Counted from the first letter of the stretch, positions 7,957 through 16,217 are shown. The stretch is 64,000 nucleotides of DNA from Chryseobacterium sp. H1D6B (GCF_029892445.1 NZ_JARXVJ010000001.1:806001-870000); one strand, 5' to 3'. Program-made: numbers and translations. The notes: generated by a model not told the origin, from the letters alone.

Positions 7957-7987
7957 TTGCCTCATTAAATTTATGAATGTAATATTG
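7957..7987 (+). promoter_or_regulatory. Probable promoter for the 32-residue peptide gene
   Basis: TTG at 7957-7959, a 20-nt spacer, then TAATATTG at 7980-7987 (7 of 8 bases of TAnnTTTG). Spacing and motifs fit the primary sigma factor consensus of Bacteroidota. The next ATG is at 8008. Confidence 0.45.
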
Positions 7988-8007
7988 CAAAAAAATTATT
8001 AACAGTC

Positions 8008-8106
8008 ATGAAAGATATTGAAAATGCTAACCCTGATTCGGGAATGATTTCTATGAAAGTCGAATCTGCTATTCCAATGGAAGATGGAATGCCGGGAATA
8101 CTGTAA
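8008..8106 (+). CDS. Possible small peptide gene, 32 residues
   Basis: The ATG at 8008 opens a 32-codon frame, MKDIENANPDSGMISMKVES then AIPMEDGMPGIL. Support is circumstantial: a Bacteroidota-type promoter 20 nt upstream and a strong terminator 24 nt after the stop, with no other gene between. The peptide is acidic and methionine-rich, with no signal or membrane segment. It could equally be a small non-coding transcript. Function unknown. Confidence 0.4.
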   Translation: MKDIENANPDSGMISMKVESAIPMEDGMPGIL

Positions 8107-8130
8107 TCATTACAAATGTTTTAAATATAT

Positions 8131-8163
8131 AAACCGTTCTATTTTATAGAGCGGTTTTTTTGT
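8131..8163 (+). terminator. Rho-independent terminator
   Basis: AAACCGTTCTA at 8131-8141 pairs with TAGAGCGGTTT at 8147-8157 (one G-U pair), followed by a T-run. It ends the small transcript that starts near 7995. Confidence 0.8.
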
Positions 8164-8259
8164 TTTTAAATACTACACAAAAGAGTAATTGACTGACAAT
8201 CTGAGGAAAGATAACTTTGACTTTATTATAATGACATATTAAATTAAAAACAAACCCTC

Positions 8260-8880
8260 ATGAAAACACTATTTACAACATCCCTTATGCTGCTGGCCGG
8301 CATTAATTTGTTTCAAGCACAAAACAAACCAACAAAATGTGACAACCCTGTAAGCAGATTTGATGACATTATGAAAGGAAAAATAACAAGTCAGGTTCGT
8401 ACAGCCCATCAATATTTTATGAACAGTCCAGATCCAAATGCGGGAAATACATATGGGCAGAGAACTGCAAATCTTCAAACGGAAATAGCTAGAACTTTTC
8501 AGGCTTTTATGAGCATCCGAAAAGAAGAATATAAAAAAACAGTATGTTCTTATTATGACGTAGACTGGAACCAGCAAGGCAGAAGCAGCAACAGAACATT
8601 AACTGTCCAGCCTGGATTTTATCTTTTGACTAATACCTTGAAACGAACCATGAACGGAGATTGGAAAGGAGGACCGGTATGGACACCTAATGAAACTTCC
8701 CCAACATCAATTACTTGGAGAACCGGCGGACATAGAAGAAGTGACACATTTGTAGATATTCAGGCCATGTATGCAGATGAATATACCAAAAATACAATTA
8801 TCAATGAACTGAATATAGCAAGAAAAGAACTAAATGATTTGGGGATACCTACAGAAATTCCTCCATTTTTAGATGAATAA
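8260..8880 (+). CDS. Secreted protein of unknown function
   Basis: A 206-residue exported protein. Residues 1-20 are a signal peptide (MKTLFTTSLMLLAGINLFQA-Q). The mature part has two cysteines (KCDNPV and VCSYYD) that may form a disulfide, a helical stretch with GQRTANLQTEIARTFQAF, and a Trp- and Gly-rich segment (GDWKGGPVWTPNE). No family is recognised. It is a single-gene unit, with a terminator 70 bp after the stop. Confidence 0.75.
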   Translation: MKTLFTTSLMLLAGINLFQAQNKPTKCDNPVSRFDDIMKGKITSQVRTAHQYFMNSPDPNAGNTYGQRTANLQTEIARTFQAFMSIRKEEYKKTVCSYYDVDWNQQGRSSNRTLTVQPGFYLLTNTLKRTMNGDWKGGPVWTPNETSPTSITWRTGGHRRSDTFVDIQAMYADEYTKNTIINELNIARKELNDLGIPTEIPPFLDE

Positions 8881-8948
8881 ATTCTTCCGAACCCATCAAT
8901 CTGAATAGAGTTTCCCAATTTGAAAGTATTTTCAAATCATACAAACTC

Positions 8949-8977
8949 AACCGCTCTAATTTACAGAGCGGTTTTTT
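8949..8977 (+). terminator. Rho-independent terminator
   Basis: AACCGCTCT at 8949-8957 pairs exactly with AGAGCGGTT at 8965-8973, followed by TTTT. It ends the 8260 gene. Confidence 0.8.
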
Positions 8978-9081
8978 GTTGATCTATTTTAAGTTCTTCT
9001 TACACCCAGACATTATCTTTCATTTTCTCATTCAATAAATTAATTTATCTTTGTCACTAAGATATTTAGCAGATAAGAATT

Positions 9082-9552
9082 ATGAAAATTACAGATGATG
9101 TCATTAAACTTAGAAAACTAAGCCAGCAGTTTGCATATACTTCAATTCAAATGCATGAAAATATTGGCAGAAAGATTGGACTTACCGGCACTGACCATAA
9201 GTATTTAGGATTTTTACTGCAAAAAGGAGCAATGACTGCAGGCGAACTTTCTGTTATCACAGGACTAACAACTGGGGCAGTAACAGGATTGATTGACAGA
9301 TTTGAAGCAAAGAAACTGGTCAACCGGCAGGCTGATAAAAATGACAGGCGAAAAATAAATATTGTTCCTGACATTGATAAAATAACTCAGTTAATCACTC
9401 CGCATTATAGGGATTTCCAAAATAACACAGATCAGCTGTTTGCTGCTTTTTCATCTGAAGAATTAAAAACTTTAGAAAAGTATTTTCAAAGTGTAATAGG
9501 AATCATGAACAACAAAATTGAAACAACTAACCAACAGATTAATTATAAATAA
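9082..9552 (+). CDS. MarR-family transcriptional regulator
   Basis: A 156-residue winged-helix regulator. The wHTH is at about 45-105: MTAGELSVITGLTTGAVTGLIDRFEAKKLVNRQADKND with the wing DRRKINIV. MarR proteins bind palindromes as dimers and usually repress drug or stress genes, releasing DNA on ligand binding. A -7 box TATCTTTG lies at 9046-9053. The arr gene begins one base after the stop codon (stop at 9550-9552, ATG at 9554), so the two are almost certainly one transcript and functionally linked. Confidence 0.9.
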   Translation: MKITDDVIKLRKLSQQFAYTSIQMHENIGRKIGLTGTDHKYLGFLLQKGAMTAGELSVITGLTTGAVTGLIDRFEAKKLVNRQADKNDRRKINIVPDIDKITQLITPHYRDFQNNTDQLFAAFSSEELKTLEKYFQSVIGIMNNKIETTNQQINYK

Positions 9553-9553
9553 A

Positions 9554-9991
9554 ATGGAAAATAACAAAAAAGAACAGCTTACTAGTGATGTTTTAGACAA
9601 TGGACCATTTTATCACGGAACAAAGGCAGATCTGCAAATTGGAGACCTGCTGACCGCAGGCTTCGGATCCAATTATTATCCAGAAATAATAATGAACCAC
9701 ATTTATTTTACTGCTTTAAAAAATGCAGCTGGACTTGCGGCCGCGCTGGCCCAAGGAGATGGTCATGAACGTATATACATCGTAGAACCTACCGGAACAT
9801 TTGAAAATGATCCCAATGTAACAGACAAAAAATTTCCAGGTAACCCTACCCGGTCTTTCCGCAGTAAAGAACCTTTAAAAATAGTTGGAGAATTGACAGA
9901 CTGGATCAAACTAACAGATGAAGAACTTCAAAGATGGAGAGAAAATATAGTGAAGATACGAGAGAATCCTAATGCAGAAATTATAAATTAG
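9554..9991 (+). CDS. arr: Rifampin ADP-ribosyltransferase (Arr family)
   Basis: A 145-residue enzyme that in characterised members transfers ADP-ribose from NAD+ to the C23 hydroxyl of rifampin, inactivating the drug. GPFYHGTKADL at the start, HIYFTA, IYIVEPTGTFENDPN, the FPGNPTRSFRS block and EPLKIVGELTDW are all characteristic. His21, Tyr51 and Asp86 correspond, with an offset of two, to the H19-Y49-D84 residues of the mycobacterial enzyme. The start at 9554 was chosen over 9518 because it matches the family length and avoids overlap with the MarR gene. The MarR gene directly upstream suggests regulated expression. Confidence 0.92.
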   Translation: MENNKKEQLTSDVLDNGPFYHGTKADLQIGDLLTAGFGSNYYPEIIMNHIYFTALKNAAGLAAALAQGDGHERIYIVEPTGTFENDPNVTDKKFPGNPTRSFRSKEPLKIVGELTDWIKLTDEELQRWRENIVKIRENPNAEIIN

Positions 9992-10001
9992 CTCATTAAA
10001 A

Positions 10002-10331
10002 TATGACGGGTATTTCCGATATACACATGACGGATTTTATAATAAACAAAAGAGTTCACCGGAATTGATAAAATGGGAGCAAATTGTTTCAGTCTATTCA
10101 TTTAGCATTCCAGTTTATATCATGACAGACAAACAGGCTTGGAAATAATTGCCGATAAAAGCAATTGTGAATTTGATAGAGAAACCCCGGAATTGAAAAA
10201 TTAACAAATGAGCTGTAGATCATCTACCAGATTGGGACTTAAGCGTTCCAACTATTAAAATCAATAATCACGGACTTGAAAAAACAAAACTGTACGAACG
10301 AAAGGATCTTGAAGAGAAAAATGAAGAATAA
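10002..10331 (+). pseudogene. Decayed gene, frameshifted remnant
   Basis: Coding-like sequence persists across three frames but is interrupted. From 10002 it reads YDGYFRYTHDGFYNKQK, continuing through IKWEQIVSVYSFSIPVYIMT, then stops. Another frame continues with IIADKSNCEFDRETPELKN, and a third ends with VDHLPDWDLSVPTIKINN and an acidic Lys/Glu tail before the stop at 10331. The pattern (a W-x-x-I strand pair, a D/E-E-T-P segment, a WD..VP segment, an acidic end) resembles small Bacteroidota proteins with a PH-like or immunity-type fold, but I cannot name the family. At least two frameshifts are needed to join the pieces. Confidence 0.5.
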
Positions 10332-10483
10332 GTTTTCATTTTCCAAAGCAGCTTTCCTCTTTCTTACCTTACTACACTCATAAAATCACAATTTCAATTC
10401 CTTTAATTTTTTTTTGTAGCTTAGTTCTATTGTGTCCTAGCAGGATAAACGTTTTCTATCGGGCGCAAATAAAAAAAACATCC

Positions 10484-11440
10484 ATGAAAAATCTCCAACG
10501 AGAAGATATCCAGATTATCAGTCGTCATAGCAGTGTGTCGGAACAGGCAATCGAAAAGGCACTAAAAGAAAATGTTTACAACGATAAAGAAACATGGCAA
10601 AAATTTTTACGGCTGTTCCTGATTACCCTTGGCATCGGCTTTACTACTGCAGGGGTTATTTTCTTTTTTGCCTATAATTGGTCGGATCTGAATAAGTTTG
10701 TTAAACTTGGATTAATCGAAGTACTTATCATTGCAGCAACCATTCTTGTTTTACTTCCAAAAATAAAAAATGGTACTAAAAATATTATCCTCACTGGTTC
10801 ATCTTTTTTGGCCGGAGCTTTATTTGCAGTATTCGGACAGGTTTATCAGACAGGTGCTGATGCCTATGACTTCTTTTTGGCATGGACGCTTTTTATAACG
10901 CTGTGGGTTATTGTTTCCAATTTTGCCCCGCTGTGGTTATTGTATATTGTTCTAATCAACACCACATTTTTTCTATATACAGAGCAGGTTGTCAAAGGCT
11001 GGCCGGAAATCCTTGTCATTACTTTATTATTTCTATTCAATACAGCAATACTTATTGCAACTGTTCTATTGGGCCACTATAAAAGAATTGAAAATATCCC
11101 GAAGTGGTTTATCTACATTCTGGCTTTAGGGTCAGTTACCTTCGCTACAATAGGAATAGTTTTCGGGATAATGGATGATCAACCCCCTTTATTTATTGTT
11201 TTGATTTTAACCACTTTAATAGTTTTTGCTCTTGGAATCTGGCACGGAATACGATCGAAAAACACATTTTATCTTTCGATTATTCCACTGAGTCTTATCA
11301 TTATCATTTCAGCCTTTCTATTCAAAATATCACATGAAGAAATAATGTTTTTTATGGTCGGCTTATTTATTATCGTGAGTGTCACTTTGGTGATTATGAA
11401 TCTGCTTACACTTCAAAAAAAATGGACCAATGAGAAATAA
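10484..11440 (+). CDS. DUF2157 membrane protein
   Basis: A 318-residue inner-membrane protein from the ATG at 10484 (MKNLQREDIQ). An in-frame ATG at 10430 would add 18 unsupported residues. The N-terminal soluble part (1-45) has the family pattern of helices before the first membrane segment LFLITLGIGFTTAGVIFFFAYNW, and about nine hydrophobic segments follow. This is DUF2157. It is the first gene of a three-gene operon with a DUF4401 protein (11-bp overlap) and a GDYXXLXY protein, a set often found together. The biochemical role is not known; envelope integrity or membrane stress is only a guess. Confidence 0.88.
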   Translation: MKNLQREDIQIISRHSSVSEQAIEKALKENVYNDKETWQKFLRLFLITLGIGFTTAGVIFFFAYNWSDLNKFVKLGLIEVLIIAATILVLLPKIKNGTKNIILTGSSFLAGALFAVFGQVYQTGADAYDFFLAWTLFITLWVIVSNFAPLWLLYIVLINTTFFLYTEQVVKGWPEILVITLLFLFNTAILIATVLLGHYKRIENIPKWFIYILALGSVTFATIGIVFGIMDDQPPLFIVLILTTLIVFALGIWHGIRSKNTFYLSIIPLSLIIIISAFLFKISHEEIMFFMVGLFIIVSVTLVIMNLLTLQKKWTNEK

Positions 11441-12503
11441 AGAAGAAATAAAAGAGGTATTGGATTATTTCCAAGCAATAGATCATAAAGAATTGAAATT
11501 TGATGAAGAAGCAATTTTAGCTGCTTATCAAAAGAATGACGGCCATCAATCTTTAGCTATAAAAATTCTATCTATTTTTGGGGGAATTTCAGCAGGCATT
11601 GTTTTTTTGGGAGCCCTGTTTATCACAGGAATATATGATTCAGATTCAGGATTACTGATATTTGGAATACTGGCTGTAATTGGAGGGCTCTTAATCAATA
11701 AAATCTACGATAAAATAATTATTGATACCCTAAGTGTTTCATCTTATATCATTGGGTTTATTCTTCTAGGAGTCGGCTTGATCAAGATGGAAATGAGCGA
11801 AAATACAGTATGTTTTCTTTTTATTCTGATAGCCTTTGCTTCGTTACTGATCGTACGGACTTATATTATTTCATTTATTTCTGTATTAATAATCAATGGA
11901 GCTATTGTAACGCTGATCGTATCCAATAACAATTTTAGCGGCATCCAGATATATACTTCTTTTCTTGGTATAATTGTAACCGCTTTGTTCCTGAAAGAGG
12001 CAAAAATAATTTCTATGAACACTGCATTTTCAAAATTATACAACCCTGTCCGCATAGGACTGCTTTTTTCATTTCTTGCAGGATTGGTTCTTCTCGGTAA
12101 AAGTAACATTATTAATATATCGAGAGACTATCTTTGGGTATCATCCGTGATTATCATTCTCATTATACTCTATGTACTTTCGTACCTTTTTGATGTATTA
12201 AATATTTCCAGCACAAAACAAAAAGGCGGGATTTATGTCGTAAGTTTGTTTATATTATTGACTACTTTACTATCGCCTGCGATTTCCGGTGCTATTTTAA
12301 TCATTCTTTTAAGCTTTCTGGTCAACTATAAAACCAGTTTGGTTATGGGCATTATTGCATTCATTTATTTTGTCTCACAATACTATTATGACCTTCATTT
12401 TACCCTGCTTACGAAATCTATATTTTTATTTTCGTCAGGTGTCTTATTTTTAGTTCTTTATTTATTAACCCGCAAAAAACTGACATCGAATGAAAAAGTA
12501 TAA
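11430..12503 (+). CDS. DUF4401 membrane protein
   Basis: A 357-residue polytopic inner-membrane protein. A short cytoplasmic N-terminus (MRNKEEIKEVLDYFQ) leads into about ten hydrophobic segments. It matches DUF4401 by its position between the DUF2157 and GDYXXLXY genes, its length and its membrane pattern. It overlaps the upstream gene by 11 bp and the downstream gene by 14 bp, so translation is probably coupled. Function unknown. Confidence 0.85.
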   Translation: MRNKEEIKEVLDYFQAIDHKELKFDEEAILAAYQKNDGHQSLAIKILSIFGGISAGIVFLGALFITGIYDSDSGLLIFGILAVIGGLLINKIYDKIIIDTLSVSSYIIGFILLGVGLIKMEMSENTVCFLFILIAFASLLIVRTYIISFISVLIINGAIVTLIVSNNNFSGIQIYTSFLGIIVTALFLKEAKIISMNTAFSKLYNPVRIGLLFSFLAGLVLLGKSNIINISRDYLWVSSVIIILIILYVLSYLFDVLNISSTKQKGGIYVVSLFILLTTLLSPAISGAILIILLSFLVNYKTSLVMGIIAFIYFVSQYYYDLHFTLLTKSIFLFSSGVLFLVLYLLTRKKLTSNEKV

Positions 12504-12978
12504 ATGGATTATAATATTGCTGAATCTTATTATTTTACTGATTTATTTTAATTTTTCAGTGTCTAAAAAAGAAGAGATTTTAAAAGACGGAAAGTTAGTT
12601 CTTCTCCCGCTTGCTCCAGTGGATCCCCGTTCTTTAATACAAGGTGACTACATGAGTTTACGGTACTCCATTTCGCAGAATATAAATTCTGATCATATTC
12701 CTAAAAGAGGATATTGCGTTGTTCGTCTTGACAACATGGGAATTGCAGATGGAGTAAGGCTTCAAAAAGAAACAACACCATTGAATGAGGGTGAATATTT
12801 AATTAAATACACCTCAACAGACAAATGGAATATCAATATCGGAGCAGAATCTTTCTTTTTCCAGGAAGGACAAGCCAAAAAATATGAAAGTGCACAATAT
12901 GGCGGTGTAAAAATTGATAAAAATGGTAATAGTTTGCTAGTTGGATTGTATGATGAGCATCTAAAAAATATAAAATAA
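12490..12978 (+). CDS. GDYXXLXY domain protein
   Basis: A 162-residue membrane-anchored protein. One N-terminal transmembrane helix (WIIILLNLIILLIYFNFSV) is followed by an extracytoplasmic domain containing PVDPRSLIQGDYMSLRYSI, the defining GDYxxLxY motif. The family is found with DUF2157 and DUF4401 proteins, and the three probably act as a membrane complex. A conserved C-terminal segment carries FFQEGQAKKYESAQYGGVK. It is the last gene of the operon. Function unknown. Confidence 0.9.
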   Translation: MKKYKWIIILLNLIILLIYFNFSVSKKEEILKDGKLVLLPLAPVDPRSLIQGDYMSLRYSISQNINSDHIPKRGYCVVRLDNMGIADGVRLQKETTPLNEGEYLIKYTSTDKWNINIGAESFFFQEGQAKKYESAQYGGVKIDKNGNSLLVGLYDEHLKNIK

Positions 12979-13067
12979 AACCTTATATCAAAAGATTACA
13001 AAATATATAATCTGACCATAAACCAAGAAATCTATTCAAACTTTTAACTTCCATCATATATAGTATC

Positions 13068-13730
13068 ATGAAAAAGGCATTTGAATTCCTTAAAAACATC
13101 AATGAAAATAACAACCGTGAATGGTTTAATGAACATAAGCCTGAATATGATTCAGTTGTAAAAGAAAACAAAGTTTTTTTTAATGAGATCTACAGCGAAC
13201 TGCAGCAGTACGATAATTTAAATGGCATCCATATTTTCAGGATTTACAGAGACCTTCGCTTTTCTAAAGATCAATCTACGCCTTATAAAACTAATTTCGG
13301 AGTTGGATATTCCCGCTCAAAACCCATGTTAAGAGGAGGATATTATATTAATTTAGAGCCAAATAACAGCTTCGTGGGAGGTGGATTTTGGGGTCCTGAG
13401 GCTAAAGATCTGCTCCGTATCCGCAAAGAATTTGAACTCAATACAACAGAAATTGAAAAAATAATGTCCGACGAAACTTTCATAAAATATTTCGGAGAAA
13501 TCAAAGGTGATACCGTAAAAACGGCTCCGAGAGGATTTGATAAAAATCATCCTGCCATTGATCTCATCAGAAAAAAGCAATATGTAGTGATGCGGAAATT
13601 CACGGATAAGGAAGTTTTATCTGGTCATTTCCAGAAAGAAGCCATTCTAACCTTATTAGCCATGCGTCCTTTTTTTAATTATATGAGTGAAGTCCTTACA
13701 GTGGATTTAAATGGAGAACCTTTATTTTAA
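13068..13730 (+). CDS. DUF2461 domain protein (TIGR02453 family)
   Basis: A 220-residue cytoplasmic protein. AFEFLKNINENNNREWFNEHK opens the domain, followed by RIYRDLRFSKDQSTPYKTNFG and a glycine-rich GGYYINLEPNNSFVGGGFWGP. These are the hallmarks of the DUF2461/TIGR02453 family, widespread in bacteria and some fungi with no assigned activity. It is a single-gene unit. Confidence 0.9.
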   Translation: MKKAFEFLKNINENNNREWFNEHKPEYDSVVKENKVFFNEIYSELQQYDNLNGIHIFRIYRDLRFSKDQSTPYKTNFGVGYSRSKPMLRGGYYINLEPNNSFVGGGFWGPEAKDLLRIRKEFELNTTEIEKIMSDETFIKYFGEIKGDTVKTAPRGFDKNHPAIDLIRKKQYVVMRKFTDKEVLSGHFQKEAILTLLAMRPFFNYMSEVLTVDLNGEPLF

Positions 13731-13818
13731 AAGCCAGAATTCCTGCTGTCAAAGTCTTCCCGTTTTAGAATAGCTTTTTTGTTATATTTACTTTCATTTA
13801 AAATAGTATAAAACCAGC

Positions 13819-14399
13819 ATGAAAAAAATTTCAGCTCTTTTTCTGATCTTATCTCTATTCTCCTGTGAAAGCGAAAAGGAAAAAAAAAAGAAAGAATTTT
13901 CAAAGAATTTCAAAAGGAGGCAAAAGAATTGAAAAAAAGCCAGATTGATTTTTTTCTCCATGCAAAGCCCAACTATTTTTCGGCTAAAACGATTGATGGA
14001 AGTGTTTTCAATTCGCAAAATTATAAAGGAAAAAATCTTATCATTTTCGTTTATGATAAATCTTATTTAAAAAAGAGTGAGTCTTATGATATGGCGGAAG
14101 AGTTTAATGCATTATATACAGAATTTAAGAACGAAGCCTATTTTATTGGTATTGTAGAAGGATTTGTAGAAAATGAAAAAGAATTAAAAAATTACCTGAG
14201 CCAGTCAGATGTTCTGTTTGAACAAATTGACAATACCAAATCTTACGAAAAATCTGAAAAATTAAATTACAATATATTTTGCAGCCCTGCAAAAATACTC
14301 ATCAATACCGATGGAAAAGTGATCCATTCTTCTTGCGGTGGTGGAAATAATTCGGGAATAACTCAAAAATTAGACAGTATAAGGGATGCTGTGAAATAA
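13819..14399 (+). pseudogene. Thioredoxin-fold lipoprotein gene with a poly-A frameshift
   Basis: The ATG at 13819 encodes a lipoprotein signal (MKKISALFLILSLFSC, lipid Cys16), but the frame ends after about 37 residues. From 13929 another frame encodes an AhpC/TlpA-like domain of about 150 residues (AKTIDGSVFNSQNYKGKNLIIFVYD, later FCSPAKILINTDGKVI). Adding one A to the ten-A run at 13880-13889 joins both frames into one protein of about 193 residues. The redox CxxC is not present where TlpA has it, so it may not be a disulfide oxidoreductase. This is either a real frameshift, a slippage site or a sequencing error. Confidence 0.7.
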
Positions 14400-14473
14400 T
14401 CAATCTACCCCACTAAGCAAAAAAAATAATCTTATCTCTCTCCTAACCCTATCAAACTTTTAATGCCTTCTCT

Positions 14474-14542
14474 TTGTATTTATTGAAAAATAATATACAT
14501 TTGTATTTATAATTAAATGAATATTCATTTAATTATAAATAC
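14474..14542 (+). promoter_or_regulatory. Promoter with a 40-bp palindromic TetR operator
   Basis: TTG at 14474-14476, a 19-nt spacer, then TACATTTG at 14496-14503 make a full Bacteroidota promoter. A perfect 40-bp palindrome at 14503-14542 starts on the last base of the -7 box; each half is GTATTTATAATTAAATGAAT or its complement. It therefore covers the transcription start. It lies 17 bp before the TetR start codon, so autorepression is very likely. Confidence 0.8.
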
Positions 14543-14559
14543 CTCAAAATAAACTAAAT

Positions 14560-15171
14560 ATGCGCAATCGAGATCTCAAAAAAGAAATTATAATAAAACA
14601 GAAAGCAATTGAAATTATTGTAAAAGATGGATTGGACGGCTTTACAATCAATAAATTAGCAAAAGCATGCAATATTTCTGTGGGTACACCCTATGTATAT
14701 TATAAAGATAAGGATGATCTTATTATTAAGCTGGTTATTGAAGAAGGAAACAAAATGGAAGTTCTCATTAATGAAGGATTTAATCCGGATTCTTCGTTAG
14801 AAGAAGGACTTCGCGTACAATGGACAAATAGATATCATTATGCCGTCACAAATCCGCTGCTGCTGCCTTTTTTTGAACAGATCAATAATTCTCATTACAG
14901 CCAGCAGTTTATTGAAATGTTTAATGAAAAGCCGGGGTTGTTTATAAGTGAATTCAAAAACAATCTTTTAAATTTTATTTCCAATACAGTACAACGGGGA
15001 GAAGTCGAAGAAACTCCATTTGAAGTTTACTGGTCAATTGCTTTCGCTCCATTATATACTCTATTACGATTTCATCAACAGGGAAAAAGCATCAACGGGC
15101 TTCCTTTTGTTTTAACAGATGAAATGGTATGGTCAACTTTCGCCAAGGTCTGCAAAGCACTAAAAAAATAA
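14560..15171 (+). CDS. TetR/AcrR-family transcriptional regulator
   Basis: A 203-residue repressor. The HTH is at about 9-55: KQKAIEIIVKDGLDGFTINKLAKACNISVGTPYVYYKDKDDLI. The C-terminal helical domain (60-203) would bind an inducer and form the dimer. A perfect 40-bp palindrome overlaps its own promoter. The next gene, an SGNH-type esterase, begins 24 bp after the stop on the same strand and is probably co-transcribed, so it is the most likely target besides the regulator itself. Confidence 0.92.
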   Translation: MRNRDLKKEIIIKQKAIEIIVKDGLDGFTINKLAKACNISVGTPYVYYKDKDDLIIKLVIEEGNKMEVLINEGFNPDSSLEEGLRVQWTNRYHYAVTNPLLLPFFEQINNSHYSQQFIEMFNEKPGLFISEFKNNLLNFISNTVQRGEVEETPFEVYWSIAFAPLYTLLRFHQQGKSINGLPFVLTDEMVWSTFAKVCKALKK

Positions 15172-15195
15172 AGAACAGAATAATAAGTACATACA

Positions 15196-16041
15196 ATGAC
15201 ACATTCATTTTTAATGATCGGGCAGTCTAATATGGCAGGCCGCGGTTTTCTAAAGGAAGTCCCTTCTATTCATGATGAAAAGATAAAAATGCTGAGAAAT
15301 GGAAGATGGCAAATGATGGCAGAGCCCATTAATTGTGACCGTTCTACTTCAGGAATCAGTCTGGCAGTCTCTTTCGCTTCTTCATGGCGTTTATTCCATA
15401 ATCAGGAAGATGACATTGGTCTTATACCCTGTGCTGATGGAGGGACAAGCCTGGAAGATTGGTCTGTAGAAGGTCCGTTATTTCAAAATGCTGTTTTTCA
15501 GTCAAAAGCGGCTCAAAAAATAAGCACATTAAGCGGCATTCTCTGGCATCAGGGAGAAAATGACAGCAATGGACAAAAATATCAATCTTACATAGAAAAA
15601 TTAGCCTTAATCATAAAAACCTTGAGAGGAGAACTTAAGGTCCCAAATATTCCTTTGATCGTTGGCGGATTAGGCAGTTTTTTGGAAAATGGCATGTATG
15701 GCCAGTATTTTAATGAACATAATGAAGTCAATAAAGCATTAATACAATTTGCAGAAGATCATGATGACTGCTGCTTTGTATCTGCTGAAGGTTTAACAGC
15801 GAATCCAGACAATATTCATTTTGATGCTGTTTCTCAGAGAAAACTTGGAGTCAGATATTTTAAAGCATTCCAGCAAAAAACTCACATACTGGGAACAGTA
15901 CAGGATGAAGATCAGATTATAGAAAAAATTAATAAACGTCCCCTCACGGAAAAAGAAAAACATGAACTCCTTCAATATCAATTTGCGGTAGGAGCTTTAA
16001 CTGCAGATGAATTTCAGAATCAATTAAAGAGACTTAATTAA
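15196..16041 (+). CDS. Sialate O-acetylesterase-like SGNH hydrolase
   Basis: A 281-residue protein without a signal peptide. LMIGQSNMAGRG at 6-17 is the GQSN nucleophile block with its Ser, GGTSLEDW follows, and WHQGENDS is the third block with catalytic-region residues; HFDAVSQRKLG near 210 supplies the C-terminal His. This is the carbohydrate esterase 6 / sialate O-acetylesterase type, which removes acetyl groups from sugars. The C-terminal 45 residues (PLTEKEKHELLQYQFAVGALTADEF) look like a small SHOCT-like helical tail. Cytoplasmic location is unusual for sugar deacetylation. It lies in a likely operon with the TetR gene. Confidence 0.85.
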   Translation: MTHSFLMIGQSNMAGRGFLKEVPSIHDEKIKMLRNGRWQMMAEPINCDRSTSGISLAVSFASSWRLFHNQEDDIGLIPCADGGTSLEDWSVEGPLFQNAVFQSKAAQKISTLSGILWHQGENDSNGQKYQSYIEKLALIIKTLRGELKVPNIPLIVGGLGSFLENGMYGQYFNEHNEVNKALIQFAEDHDDCCFVSAEGLTANPDNIHFDAVSQRKLGVRYFKAFQQKTHILGTVQDEDQIIEKINKRPLTEKEKHELLQYQFAVGALTADEFQNQLKRLN

Positions 16042-16134
16042 GTAATACGGTCTTTATCAACAGATGCGAAAATAATAATTCCTAATTCCATTTATCAAAA
16101 ATGAAATTGATAGACTCCGTTTGACAGTTTTTTG

Positions 16135-16142
16135 TAAATTTG
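16135..16142 (+). promoter_or_regulatory. -7 box for the VOC gene
   Basis: TAAATTTG matches TAnnTTTG exactly and lies 75 bp before the start codon at 16218. No TTG is at the ideal 19-20 nt spacing, so only the -7 box is supported. Confidence 0.4.
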
Positions 16143-16217
16143 AGCATTACGGTTTTAATAAAGAACCACTGTATTTTTTATGAACCATAACCCAAAACAA
16201 CCTATAAAACTAAAAAA

